Assembly: GCA_018822545.1 (NCBI GenBank)
Contig: JAHJKA010000035.1
Coordinates: 1 to 44,621 of the forward strand
DNA: 44,621 nt
From: Pseudomonadota bacterium
GTDB taxonomy: Bacteria > Desulfobacterota > Desulfobulbia > Desulfobulbales > SURF-16
Direction of reading: 5' to 3'
A program made the translations under genes and the position numbers. The first letter of the stretch is position 1. Each line of letters opens with the position of its first letter. The notes under the pieces are model-generated. The model worked only from the letters and a program-made list of their open reading frames with translations, was not told where the DNA came from and did not search any database. This document shows, piece by piece, positions 24,754 to 33,073 of the stretch.

Positions 24754-25672
24754 AGTGGTCATTAACCTCCTGCCAGTAACGGTCCACCTTGGCTTGGATC
24801 TCAGCAAGGACGGTCTCGTTACGCTGGGGGGTGAAAAGATGGCTGAAGCGGCCCTGGCGGCAGAGATACTCCTCAACCTGGGGCCGTTCATCGCTTGGTT
24901 TGGGGATTTTGGTATGGGTGACCCGGCCGTTTTCGTACTCTTTGAGGGGCCAGTGGCCGGACTGAACGGCCAGTTTGCCGATCTGGATGGTGGCCGAGGG
25001 TTCAAAGTGCCAGTTGGTGGGGCAGGGGGCCAGGGCAATGAGCATCTTGGGGCCCTTGATGTTTTTCAGTTTCGCCACCTTGCGGGCCAGATCATGGGGT
25101 TCGGCGCCGCAGATGGTGGCGACATAGGCTGGCCGGTGGGCAGCCCAGATGGCAAAGAGGTCTTTTTTGTAGCCGGGGTTACCCATGATGCTGGTGGTGG
25201 TCTTTGCCCCGTGCGGGGTGGCGGCGGAAAACTGGTAGCCTGTGTTGCCGTAGCCCTCGTTGTCGTAACAGAGATAGATAAAGTCGAGGTTGCGGTCCAT
25301 GGCCCCGGAGGTGGCGGACAATCCCATGCCGCCAGCCGCGCCATCGCCGGTGAGGACCACCACCTGCAGGTCTTCGTCAGCTGGAATGCGTTTTTTTGCC
25401 AGCAGGATGTCCAGGGCGTCGCGCACCCCCTGGGCGCCGGCTGGGGCAGAGGCCATGGAGGTGTAAAGCCAGGAACCGGGAAAGGGGGTAAATGGATAGA
25501 CTGACAGCAGGGTCATGCAGCCAGCAGCATTGACGAAGATTGTCTTCGGCCCCAGAATATCGTAGATGATTTTGATATTCTCAAGGCCCCCACAGCCGGC
25601 ACAGGCCGGGGTGCCACCAGCCAGGAGATGATGCTGGCCAAGGGGGGGGGTATTTTTATTGAGGGGACTCAT
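24743..25672 (-). CDS. 2-oxoacid:ferredoxin oxidoreductase, beta subunit
   Basis: A 309-residue thiamine-diphosphate-binding subunit of the pyruvate/2-ketoisovalerate:ferredoxin oxidoreductase family, which oxidatively decarboxylates a 2-oxoacid to acyl-CoA, CO2 and reduced ferredoxin. The ThDP motif is GDGAAGGMG...CYDNEGYGNTG. CAGCGG near residue 24 supplies two iron-sulfur cysteine ligands, and further Cys residues include AAGCMT. ATG 25672 overlaps the alpha gene stop in ATGA and has AGAGGA upstream. The family cannot be assigned to one substrate by eye; the neighbouring amino-acid dehydrogenase favours branched-chain or aromatic 2-oxoacids, or pyruvate. Confidence 0.9.
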   Translation of the reverse strand: MSPLNKNTPPLGQHHLLAGGTPACAGCGGLENIKIIYDILGPKTIFVNAAGCMTLLSVYPFTPFPGSWLYTSMASAPAGAQGVRDALDILLAKKRIPADEDLQVVVLTGDGAAGGMGLSATSGAMDRNLDFIYLCYDNEGYGNTGYQFSAATPHGAKTTTSIMGNPGYKKDLFAIWAAHRPAYVATICGAEPHDLARKVAKLKNIKGPKMLIALAPCPTNWHFEPSATIQIGKLAVQSGHWPLKEYENGRVTHTKIPKPSDERPQVEEYLCRQGRFSHLFTPQRNETVLAEIQAKVDRYWQEVNDHYAG

Positions 25673-26916
25673 AACGTGTGTCCTCTTGAATTTTTTTGGG
25701 TCTTGGCAATCTCCTGGAGGCCTCGCATCTGGGTAAGTTCTGCTGCCGTATACAAAAGACGAGGTGGAGGGGCATGGCCGTTTTTGGCGGCCTGGGCAGT
25801 TTCTTCGGCGATGCCGCGGAAATCTTCCAGGCTGATGTCGCGGCCGCCCAGGCCGCCCACGTAGCTGGTTATCACCCGGGGCCGATCCGGTCTGTTATAG
25901 AGGACCGAAGTGAGTTCGTGAAAGAGGATGCCGCCCTGGCCCATGGAGAGGTTCTGGTCGATCACGGCCACGCCTTTTTTGCCGGCCAGGGCCGCGGCCA
26001 ATTCGGCGGCGGGAAAGGGGCGTACCAGGCAAAGGCGCACCAGACCCACCTTGAGATCGATTTCGCGCAGGCGGTCCACGGCCTCCTTGGCCTTGGTGGC
26101 AAAGGAGCCGATCATCACAAAGACAGTATCGGCATCTTCACTTTGGTAAAGCTCCAGGGCGCTGTAGAAGCGGCCGGTGAGTTCGCCATACTCGCGGCCC
26201 AGCTCCTCATAAACGCTGAGGCTGGCCAAGGCCGCCAGATGCTGTTCGTAGCGGAAATAAGAGTATTGCGAGCCGCCGAGCACGGCAATGCCCTGGGAGG
26301 TAGGCTGGGATGCCTGGATCTGATCGGTACGGATGGTGGGCGCAGGCAGAAAACGGCTGGCAATATCAAGGGTGGGCAACTCCACCGGTTCTCTGGTGAA
26401 AGAAAGATAATAGCCGTCGAGGTTGACGATCACCGGCAGCCGCACCCGCTTATCCTCACTGAGGCGATAGGCCAGAAGCATGGTGTCCACCACCTCCTGG
26501 CAGGTGGCGCAGTGGATCTGCAGAAAACCTGAGTCGCGGGCGGCAAGGACATCATTATGATCCGGTTCCAGGGTGACAGGGGCAGCCAGGGCGCGGGAGA
26601 CGTTGACCAGAACCAAGGGCACCCGCCAGCCGGCCACGGCATAGAGCATCTCCATGCCGTAGAGCAGGCCCTGACTGGAGGTGGCGGTGAAGGTGCGCAC
26701 TCCGGTTGCCGCCGCCGCTCCGGCCGCAGTGATCATCGAATGCTCAGAATCCATGGTCACCATTCGACATGCCATGTCGCCGCGGTCTATCCAGGCACTG
26801 ATGGTTTCGATGATCTCGGTCTGGGGGGTGATGGGAAAGGCCGGCAGGTATTCGATCTGGGCCAGGCGTGCTCCCCAGGCTGCGGCGCCGTTGCCGGTGA
26901 GAAGGGTGCGGCTCAT
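25669..26916 (-). CDS. 2-oxoacid:ferredoxin oxidoreductase, alpha subunit
   Basis: A 415-residue alpha subunit that, with beta, forms the active site. N-terminal pyrimidine-binding domain: GNGAAAWGARLAQIEYLPAFPITPQTEI, then MDSEHSMITAAGAAAATGVRTFTATSSQGLLYGMEML. The central and C-terminal CoA-binding-type domains end with MGQGGILFHELTSVLY and YVGGLGGRDIS. The length matches PorA/VorA of four-subunit enzymes. ATG 26916 overlaps the gamma-delta stop in ATGA and has AGGAGGAAG upstream. The subunit is cytoplasmic and oxygen-sensitive in known relatives. Confidence 0.92.
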   Translation of the reverse strand: MSRTLLTGNGAAAWGARLAQIEYLPAFPITPQTEIIETISAWIDRGDMACRMVTMDSEHSMITAAGAAAATGVRTFTATSSQGLLYGMEMLYAVAGWRVPLVLVNVSRALAAPVTLEPDHNDVLAARDSGFLQIHCATCQEVVDTMLLAYRLSEDKRVRLPVIVNLDGYYLSFTREPVELPTLDIASRFLPAPTIRTDQIQASQPTSQGIAVLGGSQYSYFRYEQHLAALASLSVYEELGREYGELTGRFYSALELYQSEDADTVFVMIGSFATKAKEAVDRLREIDLKVGLVRLCLVRPFPAAELAAALAGKKGVAVIDQNLSMGQGGILFHELTSVLYNRPDRPRVITSYVGGLGGRDISLEDFRGIAEETAQAAKNGHAPPPRLLYTAAELTQMRGLQEIAKTQKNSRGHTL

Positions 26917-27806
26917 GACACTTCCTCCTGCTCAGGTTGGGCGGTGATGGCTTGGGCCGGACATTGGGCCAGGCAGATCAGACAGCCCTTGCAATGGTCA
27001 TAATCGATGGTTGGTTTGCCTTCAGTGTTCAGACTGATGGCGCCGTCAGGGCAGTAGGTGTTGCACTGGCCGCAGGCGATACATTCCTCAAGGTCAATTG
27101 TTGGGCGCAGGGTCCGCCAAACCCCGGTATTCATCTGCAGGCTGCTGGCCGGGGCATGGATGATGGGTGCGGCAATGCTGGCCACCTCCAGGGGCAGATC
27201 GAGCCATTGCGGCCTGCCGATTTCCATCTTGGCACGACGCTGGACAATGCCTTTAAAGTCCTGGAGCTTATCAAAAACGGTGCGCGCGGCCTGCTGGTTT
27301 TCCTTGAGAAGGTTACTCGGCAGGGTGTGGAGCTCCTGGGCCACGGCCTGGTTTAAATTATGCGGCGAGATCATGCCGAGCAGAGCAGCAGCAGCACCGG
27401 CGCAGCTGCTGCTGCGAGGCGATCGGCTGCTTGTGGTGGGAGGCAGACGAAAAACAATGACCTGGCACTTCAAGTCGTAGCGTTCATGGTAAAAGGAAGC
27501 CTCGCGGTTGGAGCAGATAAGAAGGGGCGTTTCGGCAGTAAGCCCGGTCAGGACACCGGCTGTTGCCATGGCAATCAAGCTGTCATCGCTGACCACCACC
27601 AGATCTGGGTGGACAATAATACCCCTTTCGTAAATGGTTTTGCGGTCGGCCCGGACGTAGGCAAACATGGGAGCGCCGCGCCGCTCTGCACCATAGCGCG
27701 GGGCATCCTGGACTTCAAAGCCTTCAAGGAAAAAGGCGGTGCCCAAAATACGGCTGGCAGTCTTCATGCCCTGCCCGCCTCTGCCATGCATACGGATACG
27801 ATACAT
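26913..27806 (-). CDS. 2-oxoacid:ferredoxin oxidoreductase, fused gamma-delta subunit
   Basis: A 297-residue protein combining two subunits that are often separate. Residues 1-190 are the gamma domain, starting MHGRGGQGMKTASRILGTAFF, with APRYGAERRGAPMFAYVR. Residues 230-297 are a delta ferredoxin domain with two 4Fe-4S motifs: CIACGQCNTYCPDGA and CKGCLICLAQCPAQA. The ferredoxin part passes electrons from the ThDP site to external ferredoxin. ATG 27806 has GGGAGA upstream. It lies 28 bp downstream of the amino-acid dehydrogenase gene. Confidence 0.92.
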   Translation of the reverse strand: MYRIRMHGRGGQGMKTASRILGTAFFLEGFEVQDAPRYGAERRGAPMFAYVRADRKTIYERGIIVHPDLVVVSDDSLIAMATAGVLTGLTAETPLLICSNREASFYHERYDLKCQVIVFRLPPTTSSRSPRSSSCAGAAAALLGMISPHNLNQAVAQELHTLPSNLLKENQQAARTVFDKLQDFKGIVQRRAKMEIGRPQWLDLPLEVASIAAPIIHAPASSLQMNTGVWRTLRPTIDLEECIACGQCNTYCPDGAISLNTEGKPTIDYDHCKGCLICLAQCPAQAITAQPEQEEVS

Positions 27807-27833
27807 TGACGTTCTCCCGGTTATGTATCCTTT

Positions 27834-28943
27834 TTAAAAGAGATTCCAGCGTTTGGTTGCCATGGCTCGGTGCAGGCGGCTGGCGGCAAGTTCATCGGCA
27901 GCTTGACGGGGTAAAATGTTTTTTTCCTGCATGGCAGCAAGCACTGCCGTGGTGTTGCACCTTATTTTTTCAGAGATCTCCTGAAAGGCGGCGAGCTGGC
28001 TCCCACCATGGTACTCTGCTGCCGCGCAGATAACGCCGCCGGCATTGGCAATATAGTCTGGGATTACCAGGACACCGCGTTTATGGAGGATTTCGGCAAT
28101 CTCGTCACTAAAGGGGATATTGGCCCCGGAAACCACCAGCCTGGCCTTAAGTTGGTTGACGTTGTCGAGATGGATAACGTCAGGCCGGGCCGCTGGAATA
28201 AAGATGTCGCAGGCAAAGGCGATAATCTCCTGACTGGTAAAGTGTTTGGCGTCTTCATATTCCGTGACGCCTTTACCCATTTTTTTGAGGTCAAAGAGGT
28301 GATCGACATCAAGACCTTTTGGGTTAAAAACAGCCCCACCTGAATCAGCCACACCCACCAGCACCGCCCCCTTCTCCACCAGAAAACGGGCAACGTTTTT
28401 GCCCACGGAACCAAAGCCCTGCACCACAACTTTGGCTCCGGCCAGTTCAAAATTGCAGAATTCCAGAGCCACATCCACGCAGTGGCTGAGTCCGTAGCCG
28501 GTGGCGCCAATTTCGTCCAGGGGGATGCCGCCGATCTCCCGGGGCAGGCCGACAGCGCGGCCGATTTCATCATGCATCCAGGCCATGCAGAGCTCGTCTG
28601 TACCCATGTCCGGGCCGGGGATATAGTCGTGAAGGTCCTTGATGGCGCAGGCAAAGGCGCGGATTAATTGTTCCTTGGCGGCAGGCTCCATCTTCGGGTC
28701 AGCAAAGATCACCGATTTTCCGCCGCCATGGGCCAGGCCGGCTGCTGAGTTTTTCAGGGTCATGGCCCGGGCCAGACGGCAGGCCTCCTCGACGCATACA
28801 TCCGGGGCCATGCGCACCCCGCCGATGGAGGGGCCGCAGGCGACATTGTCCACCACGACGATGGCCCGCAGGCCTACAGAGGGTTCATGGATGTGGAGTA
28901 TCTTCAGGGGGCCGAGCTCGTCGGTGAGATCCAAAAGGTCCAT
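27834..28943 (-). CDS. Glu/Leu/Phe/Val-type amino-acid dehydrogenase
   Basis: A 369-residue NAD(P)-dependent dehydrogenase that deaminates an amino acid to its 2-oxoacid. The catalytic Lys lies in AGLAHGGGKSVIF, with PGPDMGTDE nearby and the dinucleotide loop GFGSVGKN. Length and motifs resemble leucine dehydrogenase more than glutamate dehydrogenase. ATG 28943 is chosen over longer versions because a strong promoter (-35 at 29022-29027, -10 at 28998-29003) lies where the longer N-terminus would be encoded. It opens the operon dehydrogenase, oxidoreductase, acyl-CoA synthetase, Lon. Confidence 0.9.
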   Translation of the reverse strand: MDLLDLTDELGPLKILHIHEPSVGLRAIVVVDNVACGPSIGGVRMAPDVCVEEACRLARAMTLKNSAAGLAHGGGKSVIFADPKMEPAAKEQLIRAFACAIKDLHDYIPGPDMGTDELCMAWMHDEIGRAVGLPREIGGIPLDEIGATGYGLSHCVDVALEFCNFELAGAKVVVQGFGSVGKNVARFLVEKGAVLVGVADSGGAVFNPKGLDVDHLFDLKKMGKGVTEYEDAKHFTSQEIIAFACDIFIPAARPDVIHLDNVNQLKARLVVSGANIPFSDEIAEILHKRGVLVIPDYIANAGGVICAAAEYHGGSQLAAFQEISEKIRCNTTAVLAAMQEKNILPRQAADELAASRLHRAMATKRWNLF

Positions 28944-28997
28944 GTGATATTCTTCAGCCTCGGAAAGAGTTTTTGAAAAAGAAAAGAACCTGTAGAA

Positions 28998-29027
28998 ATC
29001 ATAGTAAAGTCGCGCCATCAATGTCAA
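28998..29027 (-). promoter_or_regulatory. Sigma70-like promoter of the amino-acid catabolic operon
   Basis: On the minus strand TTGACA (29022-29027, perfect consensus) and TATGAT (28998-29003, 5/6) are 18 bp apart. Transcription should start near 28991, about 45 bp before the dehydrogenase ATG at 28943. Confidence 0.7.
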
Positions 29028-29183
29028 AATAAAGACGTGGGTGGCAGGGGGAAGTTTTAGGGAACGTATTCTCGCTGCCGGCGTCTAGGGACGTGAAAGT
29101 AGAATTGACGGGCTGTTAGGGGCTCTGTTACTCTACGATGTGAAAGGGGATGGACGTTGTCTTGATTCATTTAAAGTTTTTTT

Positions 29184-29197
29184 ATGCCTAGAGGCAT
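29184..29197 (+). promoter_or_regulatory. Small hairpin over the mechanosensitive-channel ribosome-binding site
   Basis: ATGCC (29184-29188) and GGCAT (29193-29197) form a 5-bp hairpin that contains the AGAGG ribosome-binding site (29190-29194), six bases before ATG 29201. It could lower translation initiation; the stem is short. Confidence 0.3.
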
Positions 29198-29200
29198 TCG

Positions 29201-31540
29201 ATGCGAACTAATAAAAAATGTGGAGTGTTCTGGTTGGTCTTGGTTCTTTTTCTTAGCCTTGCCTCCGCAGGGTCTGGCGAAGAAGCGTCTGCCCCGGAAA
29301 AATCAGGTACGGCACCCATCACCCAGATCACAGAAGCGGAGATTAATGCCGACATAGATGCCCTCCAGGCCAAGATCAAGGTTTTTCAGGAGGCGGAAAA
29401 CGAAAAGACCGCCAAGTCTCTCGGTGTCACCCTGGCCCAGCTCAAAGAGCGTACTGAAAAAGCCCAGGAGACCTTGGTTTTTTATAATCGCCAGCTTCTG
29501 GCCTTAAAAAGGGCAGAAGCCTTTGCCAGCGAGAAAAAATCCCTGGAAGAGGCAGTGGCAACCGGCAAGGCCTTTGAGCTGGCGCAACTGCCGCCCTATT
29601 CCCTGAAGATTTACGACGAGGCCATCGCCCAGTTGGTCGAGAGTGTAAGCAGTAAGGAGACGGCCCAGATGTCCTTGGCCCTGTCTGACAAGCTGGTCAG
29701 AAATGCTCGCCAGCTCTTTAAGGAAAAAGATCAGCGGCTCAGGGAAATCAAGGCCGAGGCCGGCAATAGCAAAGAAGACGCAGCCCAGCTCGCCCTGCGG
29801 GGTGGGGTTGGTCTTGGGATGGCCGAGGTGGAACTTGCCCGAGCCTCGCTGCGTTATGAGGAACTCGCCTATAAAAATGCTGAAACAAAGCTTGCCATCG
29901 GCGAGAAAAAGGCCTCGGTGGCCCAGCAACGGGTTGATCATATTCGGGCCAATCTCCATTTTGACGCCGAGGATCTCGACAAACAGTTGGCCTCGATTGA
30001 TGAGAAAAATGCGGTGTTGCAACAGGCGTCCGATGAACTGCTGAAGAAATTGCAGAAGACAGAGACCCAGCTGCTCCGGGCCCAGAAAAAACTAGAAAAA
30101 ATAAGTAACGAAGATGAGATCGCCACAGCCAAGGCGGCGCTTGCGGCCCTGGAGGCCTGGCGTCAGGCCTGCCAACGCGGTCTTGAACAAAATGAGGGCT
30201 TTCAGCAGCTGTTGAGCTACCAGAAGGAGGTTTGGAAGCAGCGCTATGATCTGATCAAGGGCGATGCCGGCACCGGTGACCTCAAAGCCTGGCAGCAGAA
30301 GGCCAATTCCCAACTTGATCGTATCCAGCAAACCTTGGCCCTGGAACAAAACCAGCAGGTCAATCTCAACCTGCAGATCAACCAGGTGGAAAAACAACTG
30401 GCTGAAGATAATCTCGGCTGGGACATGAAGGGCAACTTGAAGGACCAGTTGGAGGCCTTGAAGAAATTGTCGGAGTCCACCCTGGCCTATCTGACCACGC
30501 TCAGTATCACCAACCAGATGGTGTCGCGCTTTGTTGATGAGGTCAGTGATGAACTGGCTGGCAATTATCTGGCGGAAAAGCTGGCGGGGATAGCCGCCAA
30601 CGTTCAGGCCGCCTGGAAATTGGAACTTATGGTGGTGGATGATCGGAGTGTGACGGTGGGGAAAATCAGCATCGCCCTTTTTCTGCTGGTCTTCGGCATT
30701 GTCCTGGCCGGTTATTTTACCAGGGCCGTACAGCGCCATGTCCTGATCCGCACTCGTTTAAGCGAGAGCGCTGCGGCCATTACGGAGAAACTTCTCTATT
30801 ATCTGACCATTTGTGTGGTGGTGCTGGTCTCCATGCGGGTGGTGAATATCCCGCTCACCGCTTTTGCTTTTCTGGGCGGCGCCATGGCCATTGGCGTTGG
30901 TTTCGGCGGTCAGAAGATCATTAGTAATTTTATCAGCGGTTTCATTCTCATGGCTGAACAACCGGTGAAGGTGGGTGATTTGATTCAGGTTGGCGACGTG
31001 TTGGGCAAGATCGAAGAGATCGGCGCCCGTTCCACCCGGGTGCGGACCTATGCCAATATCCACATCCTGGTACCGAACAGCTATTTCCTTGAGAATAATA
31101 TTATCAACTGGACCTTGAGTGACAAAATTATTCGTGCCGATGTCACAGTGGGTGTGGTGTATGGCTCTCCCATCAGAGAGGTCCGCCGGTTGCTGATGCT
31201 GGCGGTGCGCGACCATGACGAGGCCCTGGATTACCCGAAGCCCTATGTGTTGTTTAAGGATTTTGGTGATAACGCCCTGATTTTCACCGTCTATTTCTGG
31301 ATCACTGTCCAGCTCATTAATGACAAGATCCGTATTGAAAGTGATCTCCGTTTTCTCATTGATGATCTGTTCCGGGCAGCCGGCATCATCATCGCCTTCC
31401 CCCAGCGCGATGTCCATCTTGATACCCTCAGTCCTTTGCAGGTGGAACTGGTGGGTGCCTCCGGACAGGAGCAAGCCGTGAAAGGCGTTATCCCTACTGC
31501 TTCGAGGTTGGCGGAGGTTGAGATGGAGAATGACGAGTGA
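29201..31540 (+). CDS. Mechanosensitive channel of the MscS family (MscK-like)
   Basis: A 779-residue protein with an N-terminal signal peptide (about 1-25) and a large periplasmic coiled-coil region, Gln/Glu/Lys/Ala-rich, from about 40 to 460. Membrane helices follow at about 488-508, 530-550 and in the pore helix region GAMAIGVGFGGQKIISNFISGFILM, the hallmark MscS TM3 sequence. The MscS beta and C-terminal cage domains follow (QVGDVLGKIEEIGARSTRVRT, VPNSYFLENNIINWT). Relatives release solutes during hypo-osmotic shock. The giant periplasmic part places it with MscK/MscM-type channels. It stands alone, with the Hsp20 genes convergent to it. Confidence 0.92.
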   Translation: MRTNKKCGVFWLVLVLFLSLASAGSGEEASAPEKSGTAPITQITEAEINADIDALQAKIKVFQEAENEKTAKSLGVTLAQLKERTEKAQETLVFYNRQLLALKRAEAFASEKKSLEEAVATGKAFELAQLPPYSLKIYDEAIAQLVESVSSKETAQMSLALSDKLVRNARQLFKEKDQRLREIKAEAGNSKEDAAQLALRGGVGLGMAEVELARASLRYEELAYKNAETKLAIGEKKASVAQQRVDHIRANLHFDAEDLDKQLASIDEKNAVLQQASDELLKKLQKTETQLLRAQKKLEKISNEDEIATAKAALAALEAWRQACQRGLEQNEGFQQLLSYQKEVWKQRYDLIKGDAGTGDLKAWQQKANSQLDRIQQTLALEQNQQVNLNLQINQVEKQLAEDNLGWDMKGNLKDQLEALKKLSESTLAYLTTLSITNQMVSRFVDEVSDELAGNYLAEKLAGIAANVQAAWKLELMVVDDRSVTVGKISIALFLLVFGIVLAGYFTRAVQRHVLIRTRLSESAAAITEKLLYYLTICVVVLVSMRVVNIPLTAFAFLGGAMAIGVGFGGQKIISNFISGFILMAEQPVKVGDLIQVGDVLGKIEEIGARSTRVRTYANIHILVPNSYFLENNIINWTLSDKIIRADVTVGVVYGSPIREVRRLLMLAVRDHDEALDYPKPYVLFKDFGDNALIFTVYFWITVQLINDKIRIESDLRFLIDDLFRAAGIIIAFPQRDVHLDTLSPLQVELVGASGQEQAVKGVIPTASRLAEVEMENDE

Positions 31541-31650
31541 GGGGCGTTGGTTGTGTTCGCCTACTGGTAATAGCGCTTGGCGGCATACCTGAAATGAGTT
31601 GATCAAAAAAAGGGTAGCATTCAAATTGTCTTGTAACCATTTCTCTCAAC

Positions 31651-31710
31651 TCAAAGGCACAAAGACACAGAGGGAGTGCATCAAGAAAATCTCTGTGTCT
31701 TTGTGTTTGA
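31651..31710. repeat. Long inverted repeat (20-bp arms)
   Basis: The right arm 31691-31710 pairs perfectly with 20 bases of the left arm 31651-31672, leaving two unpaired G residues. The motif CACAAAGACACAGAG...CTCTGTGTCTTTGTG looks like a dispersed palindromic repeat. It lies between convergent genes and could also stop transcription. Confidence 0.7.
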
Positions 31711-31743
31711 AAAACAGCTTTCCCAGAACTTCGACGATGAACT

Positions 31744-31783
31744 AAAAGAAAGGGGGCCTTCGTCGGAAGAGCCCCTTTCTTGG
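31744..31783 (-). terminator. Terminator of the Hsp20 genes
   Basis: AAGAAAGGGG (31746-31755) and CCCCTTTCTT (31772-31781) form a perfect 10-bp stem. The minus-strand 3' side ends in a T-rich stretch (TTTCTTTT) just after the smaller Hsp20 gene. Confidence 0.75.
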
Positions 31784-31800
31784 TTTTGCCGGTGCGCCTG

Positions 31801-32187
31801 TTACCCGACCTGGACCGCTATCTGGCGAGGTTTAATGGCCTCTGATTTCGGGAGATGCAGGGCGAGGACGCCGTTGTCCATATTGGCCTTGACCTTGTTG
31901 ATGTCAATGCCCTGGGGCACGGAAAAGGCGCGTTCGTATTCCACTTCGCCGAATTCTTCAAACTGTGCCTCGCCATCGCTGCTTATTTTGCGGTGGCCGT
32001 TGATGGTGAGGCGGCCGTTTTCAAGGTTGATGGCAATGGCGTCTTTAGCCACCCCCGGCATATCGGCATAGAGCAGGATCTCATCGTCATTCTCATAGAT
32101 GTCGACGCTGGGGGTCACCGTGGGGGCCTTGCGGACGGCAACGGGATGTTGTTCATCTTGGGTCATCATTTCCATTTTTTCGCTCAT
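31801..32187 (-). CDS. Hsp20 small heat-shock protein
   Basis: A 128-residue alpha-crystallin-domain chaperone that binds unfolding proteins without ATP. The domain covers residues 25-125: VDIYENDDEILLYADMPGVAKDAIAINLENGRLTI, then VPQGIDINKVKANMDNGVLALHLPK, the canonical GVL motif. There is no C-terminal IxI motif beyond IAVQVG. ATG 32187 has a strong AAGGAGG. It follows the longer Hsp20 gene with a 93-bp gap and the two probably form one transcript. Confidence 0.93.
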   Translation of the reverse strand: MSEKMEMMTQDEQHPVAVRKAPTVTPSVDIYENDDEILLYADMPGVAKDAIAINLENGRLTINGHRKISSDGEAQFEEFGEVEYERAFSVPQGIDINKVKANMDNGVLALHLPKSEAIKPRQIAVQVG

Positions 32188-32280
32188 GATAAAACCTCCT
32201 TATACCACAAGGGCATAGGTTTCGTTTGAGCAGACAAGCTGCTCAACTCAGCTTTATACTCTTCACGCATCTGGATTTCT

Positions 32281-32739
32281 TCATCCGATGGTGATTTTTT
32301 TCATCTTGGCTTTTTCGCTTTTGGGCAGATTAAGGGTGAGGATACCGTCTTTCAGCTTGGCCTGGACCTTGTCGATATTAATATCAACCGGCAGGGTGTA
32401 GCTCCGTGAGAAAAAGGTCTCTCCTCCTCTTTCAAGACGTTGGGCGGCATACCCTTCCGGGCTGGCAGCCTTTCTGGTGCCGCTGATCTCCAGATAATTG
32501 CCCTGAATCTTGATGTTGATCTCATCCTTGTTCAGGCCCGGCACCGCAGCCATGAACTGCAGGTGGTTCTCCGAGTCGTAGAGGTTGGTCCTTGGCCAGT
32601 TGTTTGCCGTTGTCCAGCCGGGACTGAATCCCCACGAGCGGTCAAAATCGGTAAACAGCCTGTTGACTCTTCCCATTCTGTTGCGGAGAAGATCCATGGC
32701 CCCAAACATCTGGTCTAAGTCGTTCCATCGTGGATACAT
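32281..32739 (-). CDS. Hsp20 small heat-shock protein
   Basis: A 152-residue alpha-crystallin-type chaperone. The Trp- and Arg-rich N-terminal arm (about 1-50) is typical of bacterial class A-like Hsp20, then NHLQFMAAVPGLNKDEINIKIQGNYLEISG and LPVDINIDKVQAKLKDGILTLNLPKSEKAK. ATG 32739 is preceded by GGAGG. It is the first gene of the pair, with a promoter about 125 bp upstream. The two Hsp20 paralogues are divergent from each other, so this is not a recent duplication. Confidence 0.93.
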   Translation of the reverse strand: MYPRWNDLDQMFGAMDLLRNRMGRVNRLFTDFDRSWGFSPGWTTANNWPRTNLYDSENHLQFMAAVPGLNKDEINIKIQGNYLEISGTRKAASPEGYAAQRLERGGETFFSRSYTLPVDINIDKVQAKLKDGILTLNLPKSEKAKMKKITIG

Positions 32740-33073
32740 TGTGGTGCCTCCATTTTTTTGTTATGAATCTGTTGTGATATTGCCCCATTGGCGAAGCTTT
32801 AGTAAGGGTTACCATTGTCTTTATATTGCTGAAATAGCATGCTTTTCTTGTTTGTATACGAAAAATAAGGTCAGGTATTTTCCTTGTCAAGATGAGGTGG
32901 ATTTTTTTTTTAAAGAGCGGCTATTTTCTAAATAACCATGCCGGGATCAGTTTTTTGCAAATGAGATGGCTGGAACTTTTGTTCAACGGAGTTCCGGTAA
33001 GATAAATGCCTTGAGTTTATCAGTGGTTATTCACTATCCTAAAAAGAAACTTCCTCCTTTTAAGGATTGCACT
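32740..33073. other. Divergent intergenic region, Hsp20 and solute-binding protein genes
   Basis: These 334 bp hold the Hsp20 promoter on the minus strand. No CIRCE element (TTAGCACTC-N9-GAGTGCTAA) and no convincing sigma32 -10 box were found, so heat control of the Hsp20 genes is not explained. For the rightward gene only its ribosome-binding site (AAGGA, 33062-33066) is clear. Confidence 0.5.
32862..32890 (-). promoter_or_regulatory. Promoter of the Hsp20 operon
   Basis: Minus-strand TTGACA (32885-32890) is separated by 17 bp from TATTTT (32862-32867). The -35 with its preceding C reads CTTGACA, near the sigma32 -35 motif, but the -10 is of vegetative type. Confidence 0.55.

Noticed and set aside
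24763..25038. N-terminal extension of the acyl-CoA synthetase
   Set aside because: It overlaps the beta subunit gene in another frame with low-complexity Pro/Ser/Arg sequence.
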